DNA of 7,494 nt from Oleiagrimonas sp035690885 (GTDB taxonomy: Bacteria; Pseudomonadota; Gammaproteobacteria; Xanthomonadales; Rhodanobacteraceae), in NCBI GenBank assembly GCA_035690885.1, contig DASSKC010000056.1, forward strand, positions 1-7,494, read 5' to 3'. The notes under the pieces were generated by a model. That model was not told the DNA's origin and did no database searches. It saw nothing but the letters and a program-made list of their open reading frames with translations. Shown in pieces: positions 1 through 6,337 of the stretch. Within the stretch, counting starts at the first letter, position 1. Each line of letters opens with the position of its first letter. The position numbers and the translations under genes were made by a program.

Positions 1-2
1 CC

Positions 3-647
3 GAGGCGCGGACCATGGCGATGACGATTTTCGACAACGCACGCGAGCGTCCGTCGCTCGGCAGTATCACCGGTATTGCCAGCATCGTCATGGTGTTGGT
101 GGGCGCGACCACCGTGTTCGCGCAATTGCAGGCCTCGTTGAACGGCATCTGGGGCATTCGCGCGCGTCCGGGCCGTGCGGTGTGGGGCTGGCTGCGCCAG
201 CGGGTGCTGTCGGTCGGAGTCATTGCGGCGACCGGTTTCGTGTTGATCGTCTCGTTGCTGGCCAGTGCCACGCTGGGTTTGCTGTTGCCGCGTCACGGCG
301 CGGCGTGGGACGCGATCAACCAGGTCATCGTGGCTGCGATCATGGCGGTGTTGTTCGCCACGCTGTTCCGGTATCTGCCGGATGCGCGGCTTCCGTGGCG
401 TCGGGTCATGTGGGGCGGCCTGATCACGGCGTTGTTGTTCACGCTGGGCAAGTGGGCGATCGGCCTGTATTTGTCCAGTGGCAGCATCGGCGGCGTCTAT
501 GGCGCCGCCGGTTCGTTGGCGGTGTTGCTGGTGTGGGTGTATTACTCCGGCGCGATCTTCTTTTTCGGTGCGGAAGTCGTGCGGGCCTGGTCGCGTGAGC
601 GCGGCGAGAGCTTGCTCGTGCATTCGCATGCCCAGTTGCTGGAGTAG
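3..647 (+). CDS. YihY/BrkB-family inner membrane protein, 5' end missing
   Basis: The frame is open to the left edge, so this is the C-terminal part of a longer protein; family members are usually about 280-420 residues. Counting from the ATG at 15 (210 residues), there are roughly five hydrophobic membrane segments: about 17-38, 66-92, 101-120, 131-153 and 160-187. They are separated by short basic loops. The last segment runs into GAEVVRAW (185-192), matching the FFxGAE ending typical of the YihY/virulence factor BrkB family (once misnamed ribonuclease BN). The family is integral to the inner membrane and its biochemical role is not settled. The ATG at 15 is probably internal, because the upstream codons (Glu-Ala-Arg-Thr) continue the frame. 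Family assignment is fairly sure; function is not. Confidence 0.85.
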   Translation, partial: EARTMAMTIFDNARERPSLGSITGIASIVMVLVGATTVFAQLQASLNGIWGIRARPGRAVWGWLRQRVLSVGVIAATGFVLIVSLLASATLGLLLPRHGAAWDAINQVIVAAIMAVLFATLFRYLPDARLPWRRVMWGGLITALLFTLGKWAIGLYLSSGSIGGVYGAAGSLAVLLVWVYYSGAIFFFGAEVVRAWSRERGESLLVHSHAQLLE

Positions 648-764
648 GTGCCGGCGGATGGCGCGGCTTGGCGGCAACGTTGACGGTACGCTGTGGTGCA
701 AGCGTCCAAATGCGACAATGCCGTTTTTCTCAATCATTCACCGGCTCATTGGACCGCGCCCGTC
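648..764. other. Intergenic gap before pncB
   Basis: This 117-bp stretch lies between the membrane protein stop and the preferred pncB start. It contains a TTGACG (680-685) that resembles a -35 box and a GACAAT (714-719) that resembles a -10 box. The two are 28 bp apart, too far to form one standard promoter. No terminator hairpin with a T-run is seen after the membrane protein. pncB may have its own promoter here, but the sequence does not settle it. Confidence 0.3.
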
Positions 765-1928
765 GTGATCATCGAATCGCTGCTCGACACCGACTTGTAC
801 AAACTGACGATGATGCAGGCGGTACTGCATCGCTTTTCCTCGGCAGAAGTGGTTTACCGCTTTCATTGTCGTACCCCGCATGCGATGCGCGGCGTTCCCG
901 TGCAGCGGGTGCGCGAGGAAGTGGCCGACCTTTGTCGCTTGCGCTTCCGTCCGCACGAGCTCGATTACCTGCGCTCGTTGCGTTACATCAAGTCGGATTT
1001 CGTCGACATTCTGCGCGTATTCCAGCTGCAGGAAGACCATATCGACATTCGCGAAGTGGACGGCGAGCTGGACATCACCATTCGGGGCCCATGGCTGCAC
1101 ACGATCCTGTTCGAAGTGCCGGTGTTGTCGATCATCAGCGAGCTGTATGCCCAAACGCAGCGCGACGAACAAACCCTCGCCGAAGGTGAGGCGCGCCTGC
1201 AGGCGAAGATCGCCCAGGTGCAATCGTTCGAGGATGGCGACGGGTTTCGCTTTGCCGAATTCGGTACCCGGCGACGCTTCTCGCGACGGTGGCAGCAGCG
1301 CATGGTCGAGCGTCTGGCCGAGGCGCTGCCAGGGCAACTGGTCGGCACCAGCAATGTGCTCTGGGCCATGCAGACCGGTCTGCCGCCGATCGGCACCATG
1401 GCGCACGAGTTTCTGCAAGCCTGCCAGGCCGCCGGTCCGCGTCTGGTCGATTCCCAGCGTTTCGCATTGGAGGCGTGGGTGCAGGAATACCGCGGTGACC
1501 TGGGCATTGCGCTCAGCGACGTGATTGGCCGCGAAGCGTTCATTCGCGATTTCGATCTGTACTTTTGCAAGCTGTTCGACGGCATTCGCCAGGATTCGGG
1601 TGATCCGTTCGCGTGGGGCGAGCGCATGCTCGAGCATTATCGCGACATGCGCATCGACGCACGCGGCAAGACCTTCGTGTTCAGCGACGGCCTGGACATG
1701 GAGCGCGCGTATGCGCTGTATCGGCACTTCAAGGGACGCGTGCAGCCGAGCTTCGGCATTGGCACACACCTGAGCAACGACATGGGTTTTGCGCCGCCGA
1801 GCCTGGTGATCAAGATGACGGCATGCAATGGTCAGGCGGTGGCCAAGATCAGCGATGAGCCGGGCAAGACCTTGTGCACCGACGAGGGCTATCTGGCTTA
1901 CCTCAAAAAGGTGTTCGACGTCGTTTGA
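765..1928 (+). CDS. pncB: Nicotinate phosphoribosyltransferase
   Basis: This cytoplasmic enzyme joins nicotinate to PRPP, with ATP hydrolysis, to give nicotinate mononucleotide in the Preiss-Handler NAD salvage route. The protein is 387 residues; the E. coli enzyme is about 400. It opens with the family N-terminus SLLDTDLYKLTM. Family motifs follow in order: FGTRRRFS from residue 166; GTMAHE at 210-215, whose His214 corresponds to the histidine phosphorylated in the Salmonella enzyme; GIRQDSGDP from 273; FSDGLD at 306-311; and FGIGTHLSND at 330-339, part of the phosphate-binding end of the fold. All expected motifs are present, so it should be active. The frame is open upstream to a GTG at 693. 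The GTG at 765 is preferred because conservation begins at once after it, while the 24 extra residues look unlike the family. It converges on uup with a 10-bp gap and no visible terminator between. Confidence 0.94.
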   Translation: MIIESLLDTDLYKLTMMQAVLHRFSSAEVVYRFHCRTPHAMRGVPVQRVREEVADLCRLRFRPHELDYLRSLRYIKSDFVDILRVFQLQEDHIDIREVDGELDITIRGPWLHTILFEVPVLSIISELYAQTQRDEQTLAEGEARLQAKIAQVQSFEDGDGFRFAEFGTRRRFSRRWQQRMVERLAEALPGQLVGTSNVLWAMQTGLPPIGTMAHEFLQACQAAGPRLVDSQRFALEAWVQEYRGDLGIALSDVIGREAFIRDFDLYFCKLFDGIRQDSGDPFAWGERMLEHYRDMRIDARGKTFVFSDGLDMERAYALYRHFKGRVQPSFGIGTHLSNDMGFAPPSLVIKMTACNGQAVAKISDEPGKTLCTDEGYLAYLKKVFDVV

Positions 1929-1938
1929 ATCGTGATGT

Positions 1939-3804
<1,866 letters not shown>

Positions 3805-3810
3805 CCGCCC

Positions 3811-3817
3811 ATTGTAA
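3811..3817 (-). promoter_or_regulatory. Candidate -10 box of uup
   Basis: Read on the minus strand this is TTACAAT, a good match to the sigma-70 -10 consensus. It ends only six bases before the ATG at 3804, so transcription from it would begin at or beside the start codon. No clear -35 hexamer is visible 16-18 bp upstream. No Shine-Dalgarno stands at normal spacing, since only GGGCGG abuts the ATG. The assignment rests on position and consensus alone. Confidence 0.35.
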
Positions 3818-3869
3818 CGGTTGCACGACGGATTCTGGTCGTGAGTGTCGCGCAATCATTCATGAGCCT

Positions 3870-3896
3870 TGGCGCAACGCGAAAGCCGTTGCGCCA
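3870..3896. repeat. Perfect inverted repeat / hairpin upstream of uup
   Basis: The arms TGGCGCAACG (3870-3879) and CGTTGCGCCA (3887-3896) pair perfectly around a 7-base loop. An alternative fold caps the stem with GC-GAAA-GC, a GNRA tetraloop, and one bulged C. No T-run follows on either strand, so it does not look like a rho-independent terminator. It lies 66 bp upstream of the uup start. It could be an operator, a relic of a small repeat element, or an unstructured coincidence. Confidence 0.55.
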
Positions 3897-3994
3897 GGGT
3901 GAGTCGGGCTGCCGACCGTTGTCGTTGCGCGACGGACACAGGCGTGCAGAGGCTGCGGCGGAGCCATGGAAGTGATGCGAACGCGCTCGCCGCC

Positions 3995-4117
3995 ATGCCG
4001 GAGAAGGCGGCATCATCCGCGCAATGGACTCACGGAATGCACGGTGATGTAACCGACATCGCCACTGTCAGCGCATGGGAAATCGGCATCCGCAAGCCGA
4101 GGGGTGCGCTTGGGCCA
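3995..4117 (+). pseudogene. Possible VapC/PIN-domain toxin fragment
   Basis: In the plus frame shared with position 3995, the translation contains TVSAWEIGIRKPRGALG. This closely resembles the S-x-WEIG-x(3)-RG segment in the middle of VapC-type PIN ribonuclease toxins. About 20 residues before it is PEKAASSA, reminiscent of the P-x-x-L-S-x-x-A segment at the same distance in that family. The essential N-terminal LLDTH motif and the later acidic motifs are absent, and the sequence after the fragment does not follow the family. If real, it is a decayed remnant with no activity. The match is short and judged by eye, so chance is possible. Confidence 0.22.
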
Positions 4118-4278
4118 AATACGTGTTGCGGAGTGCCGATAATCGTCGGAAAAGCGATTTTCATCCCGCATCACGACCACGAGCGCAAAGACCAATCAAA
4201 AACGCACGGCATCGGTCGTCAAATCGGCTGACCAGCAAAAAGCTATCTGCATAGAGTGCGATTACCCGGACCGGGCTT

Positions 4279-4341
4279 GTCCAACAAACGGTTCAGATCG
4301 CGGCTCGCTTTGCTCGCGCGATCTAACCTTTCTCGTTAGAC
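4279..4341 (-). other. attC recombination site C, array end
   Basis: On the plus strand the ends are GTCCAAC (4279-4285) and GTTAGAC (4335-4341), matching RYYYAAC and GTTRRRY and complementary apart from a permitted wobble position. Inside them the arms GGTTCAGATCGCG (4290-4302) and CGCGATCTAACC (4317-4328) pair over 12 bp with a single unpaired C at 4294. This is the folded attC architecture recognised by integron integrases, including an extrahelical base. The site follows the protease stop codon by about 20 bp, as expected for a cassette. The extra base lies on the arm next to 4279, which is not the arm expected from the array polarity. Confidence 0.8.
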
Positions 4342-5319
4342 CGCTGCACCACTTTGGCATCTCAAAAGCGTTCCGGCATGAATGGGTTTTTACCCAGTTG
4401 GCCATCATTGACGACCTTGTCGACCATCGGCGCGAGCATTATCCGCCCCAACGCCAACCTCTCAAGCCCGGCCCCGCCTTTACCCGTTGTACCTGCGTAG
4501 ATCCCCGCGAACGTGAGGCAAGGCATCGGATCGGCTTTTGTGAAGTCAACTGCCCTGATTGCATCCAATGCGGATTTTTCACCGCGTTCAAACGCCCTAA
4601 TGGCATCGTGTTGCCCTTTGCTTACAGCCATGCCCCTAGAAATTGTAAAGACGGGTGACCCGGACATTCCTGGCATTCCCGGCGTGTCAACCAAAACTTG
4701 TAGCTTCCCAAAAACTGTATAAGCGGGCTCAGTCGAGATCATCGCACGTTTCCATATTGGAAACGGCATGTCTTCACCTTGCTCGAATGGGTAGCCAATT
4801 ATTACAACGTCAAGTCCAGGTTGCATCGCGACGATGCCTGACGATGCGAAGTCCTGGACAAATGGAACATCAGCACCATCAGGTGGTTGTACTGGGATGG
4901 CGGCGATATCCAACCCATTTTCGAGTTTATATTCCATCCACACTGGCACGCCATTCTGATATATGTCCAATTGCACCGGTTGGAGAAATGTACCTATTTT
5001 AGAGCTAGGGTAGGTGACTTCGATGCGATACGGGCTTTGCGGGGTGTTATTGATGAGCTGGCCTGGATCATCTGGCCGGCGCGCCGTCAAGACATGCCAG
5101 TTCGTTATTAGCCAGCTCCTACCGTCGCCATCGCGGTAGTGAAAACCAGTGCCCGTCCCAAAATATTTATCTCCACTTGGCGTTGATACAATTTTGCGTA
5201 TGAATACGGCGCAGCGCGAAGCAACGGATGCGGAGTACAACTTAGTAGCGACAGTTCCAGAGTTCATTCGTTCGGCGTCCAAAACCATCATAACCTTGTA
5301 ACATTCATCAGCGGTCTAA
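4285..5319 (-). mobile_element. Gene cassette 1 (serine protease)
   Basis: The cassette limits are set by G^TT cleavage in the two GTTRRRY sites of attC B and attC C, giving about 1,035 bp. The gene starts 28 bp inside the upstream boundary and fills the cassette up to attC C, which is typical compact cassette packing. The DNA is visibly richer in A+T than the flanking housekeeping genes, for example around 5155-5175 and 4960-5010. This supports acquisition from another source. No cassette promoter is evident. Confidence 0.75.
4362..5291 (-). CDS. Trypsin-like serine protease, integron cassette product
   Basis: The product is a 309-residue protein with the chymotrypsin-fold triad in order: His66 in LITNWHVL (61-68), Asp128 in GLDIAAIPV, and Ser210 in GMSGSPV (208-214). 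FGTGTGFHY (44-52) precedes the His strand, and GYPFEQGED (166-174) lies before the Ser domain, as in bacterial stand-alone S1-like peptidases. There is no signal peptide or membrane segment and no PDZ domain is recognised, so it is predicted to be a cytoplasmic single-domain protease of unknown substrate. An AAGG lies 2 nt before the first ATG (5291) and 5 nt before the second (5288), so the second may be used. It is the sole gene of cassette 1 and is followed by attC C. A doubtful upstream frame overlaps its start by ATGA. Enzyme class is well supported; role (defence, regulation, toxin) is open. Confidence 0.85.
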   Translation of the reverse strand: MMVLDAERMNSGTVATKLYSASVASRCAVFIRKIVSTPSGDKYFGTGTGFHYRDGDGRSWLITNWHVLTARRPDDPGQLINNTPQSPYRIEVTYPSSKIGTFLQPVQLDIYQNGVPVWMEYKLENGLDIAAIPVQPPDGADVPFVQDFASSGIVAMQPGLDVVIIGYPFEQGEDMPFPIWKRAMISTEPAYTVFGKLQVLVDTPGMPGMSGSPVFTISRGMAVSKGQHDAIRAFERGEKSALDAIRAVDFTKADPMPCLTFAGIYAGTTGKGGAGLERLALGRIMLAPMVDKVVNDGQLGKNPFMPERF

Positions 5320-5836
5320 CGCTTGAGTTAAGCGGCGGCGGGTCTTTTTCCGCCGTCCGCTTGGACGAAATGTTGGACGCCCAAGACTCGCGCGCCCCCT
5401 GTATGAGCACGATAGCGCCCGGCGAAACCGGCCACAAGCGCGTGATGCTCATAAGCTTGCCCAGGACCAGCCGAAGCTGCGAGCCGAATGGACGCGAGAG
5501 CCGCCACCCGCCTGCGAGCCATGCGGCTGCCATGGCTGACGGAGCTGCCGAGCAGGCGAACCGCAAGCCACACGCTTGACCGCACGAGCGCGAATGGCCA
5601 CACGAAGCCTGCGGAGCAAAAGAGCCGGCTTCCGCGAAATGTCCGACCGAGCACCAAGGCAGAATGCGCGCCGGAACATTTGCTGCGACTTTGAAACGTC
5701 GCGCGCGAGCAAGCGGGCTGGCTGACGGCGGAGCAGGCTCGCCAGAAACCCGCCGGAGCAAGACGAGAACACGTAAAACAATTAAGAGCGGCAACGGTGG
5801 CGGCGGAACAGACTGCAAAGACTCTGAGGCGACCAA
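5288..5836 (-). CDS. Hypothetical cassette ORF reading through attC B
   Basis: The frame opens with a TTG at the very edge of the cassette and would encode up to 182 residues. A proline/leucine-rich hydrophobic stretch (about residues 11-30) could be a membrane segment or signal. The rest is Ala/Ser/Cys-rich without a known domain. The end, KDPPPLNSSVRPL, is translated attC B, a tail often seen in predicted cassette proteins. The stop TGA overlaps the protease ATG as ATGA, which would allow translational coupling. Against it: no ribosome binding site, a rare start codon, and two competing open frames on the same strand. Confidence 0.3.
   Translation of the reverse strand: MVASESLQSVPPPPLPLLIVLRVLVLLRRVSGEPAPPSASPLARARRFKVAANVPARILPWCSVGHFAEAGSFAPQASCGHSRSCGQACGLRFACSAAPSAMAAAWLAGGWRLSRPFGSQLRLVLGKLMSITRLWPVSPGAIVLIQGARESWASNISSKRTAEKDPPPLNSSVRPLMNVTRL
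5314..5378 (-). other. attC recombination site B, intact
   Basis: The core sites on the plus strand are GTCTAAC (5314-5320) and GTTGGAC (5372-5378). Read on the minus strand the right half is CTTAACTCAAGCGTTAGAC, nearly the same as the end of the well-known aadA-type attC. This fixes the orientation as minus. The inner arms AAGCGG (5330-5335) and CCGC-TT (5357-5362), extended by GGCGG/CCGCC, fold into a stem around a T-rich loop. It separates cassette 2 from cassette 1 and supplies the intact reference for the interrupted attC A. Confidence 0.88.
5378..5836 (-). mobile_element. Gene cassette 2, product uncertain
   Basis: This 459-bp unit lies between the core sites of attC A and attC B. No frame has a recognisable domain or a clear Shine-Dalgarno. 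Three minus-strand frames are open over much of it: 5288-5836, 5449-5781 and 5328-5657, the last ending at a TAA within attC B. The DNA is GC-rich, unlike cassette 1, so long open frames arise easily. It may encode a small hydrophobic or basic protein, a regulatory RNA, or nothing. Confidence 0.6.
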
Positions 5837-5895
5837 CGCCTGAGCTCAGCCGCAGACAGGCCGCGTAGTGGGCTGGCTGTCGGCTGCAGCGAAAT
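5831..5895 (-). other. attC recombination site A, interrupted by the intron
   Basis: The plus strand starts with GACCAAC (5831-5837), one base off RYYYAAC, followed by GCCTGAGCTCAGCCG, similar to the matching part of attC B. The arms CTCAGCCG (5845-5852) and CGGCTGCAG (5881-5889) pair with one unpaired C at 5887, the extrahelical base expected on the L'' side for a minus-strand attC. The site then reads CGAAAT (5890-5895), identical to attC B just before its GTTGGAC. Here the core site is missing and intron sequence begins instead. Its other half should lie after the intron, beyond the window. Confidence 0.75.
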
Positions 5896-6326
5896 GTGTA
5901 CGCCCGACATGGGCATGAACTGATGGGGTGAGAGTCCCCTGTAGGAGTACCGGTAGTGTCCCACGGGACCTATAGAACTACTAGCCGACGGCAAGGGCAA
6001 GCCCGCGAGGGATTGTCCGGAGGAAGCCCGAGCGCAAAACTGCGAGCTGACGGACAGAAATCGCATACAAGGCCCAGCCCCCGGATGAGTCAGCACAAGA
6101 TGACGAAATCCAGCCGGTGCAGGGGACAGGGTAAATGCGGCGGTTGTGCAGTGAAAGTTTGTGTCCTTATTCGGGGAGATCTGCCCGGCATGCGGTCGGA
6201 GTCCATTCGGACTCTAGCAGCGCGGCGCGTGGTAACGCGCGTCGTGATCGGGCAGAAGTCAGCCGAGGCCATAGTAGCGACGCGGGCGTGGACGCTCGTG
6301 TTGCGAAGGGCCGAACATGTGTAGCC
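5896..6326 (+). ncRNA. Group II intron ribozyme, 5' domains
   Basis: This non-coding stretch shows layered pairings typical of a folded intron. Near the 5' end are GCCC-GACAT-GGGC (5902-5914) and GGGG-TGAGAGT-CCCC. Further on, CTGCCCG (6181-6187) pairs with CGGGCAG (6249-6255), enclosing a hairpin GAGTCC-ATTC-GGACTC (6199-6214) and a GCGCG/CGCGC arm around 6223-6241. Together these form a branched domain. It should contain domains I-III and the start of IV. Exact domain limits and the EBS sites were not resolved by eye. Confidence 0.7.
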
Positions 6327-6335
6327 AAGGAGGAG
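6327..6335 (+). promoter_or_regulatory. Shine-Dalgarno of the intron-encoded protein
   Basis: AAGGAGGAG is a near-perfect anti-16S match that precedes the ATG at 6338 by a short spacer. It fixes the start of the reverse transcriptase and is the strongest ribosome binding site in the window. Confidence 0.85.
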
Positions 6336-6337
6336 CC

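Larger units (their letters stand above)
3805..4278. other. Gene-poor junction between uup and the integron array
   Basis: This stretch of 474 bp has no convincing intact gene. It holds the uup promoter region, a perfect inverted repeat (3870-3896), a smaller hairpin (ATGCCG at 3995-4000 with CGGCAT at 4008-4013), and a reading frame with a PIN-toxin-like fragment. No further attC core-site pair was found left of 4279, so this looks like the chromosomal side of the array boundary. The plus-strand frame from 3869 to 4231 lacks a ribosome binding site and a family-like N-terminus. Confidence 0.5.
4279..5895 (-). mobile_element. Distal end of an integron cassette array
   Basis: Three attC-like sites occur in series: 4279-4341, 5314-5378 and 5831-5895. 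They enclose two cassettes read on the minus strand. No attC was found to the left, so 4279 looks like the far end of the array. By integron polarity, the attI site and integrase gene should lie at higher coordinates, beyond the window. If they are absent, this would instead be an integrase-less attC cluster. The right end given here is only the point where the group II intron interrupts the third attC. Confidence 0.8.

Noticed and set aside
4013..4195. Minus-strand 60-codon frame
   Set aside because: No ribosome binding site or recognisable domain; it is short enough to be chance in this composition.
4335..4351. TTAGACCGCTGCACCA looked like a tRNA 3' end
   Set aside because: No cloverleaf can be formed around it; the bases belong to the attC core site and the protease 3' flank.
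5336..5355. GC stem with a T-run, resembling a rho-independent terminator
   Set aside because: The Ts lie in the loop of the attC B hairpin, not after the stem, on both strands.
5956..6324. Plus-strand frame inside the intron 5' region
   Set aside because: The stretch is structured ribozyme sequence with paired arms. The frame has no ribosome binding site or known domain.
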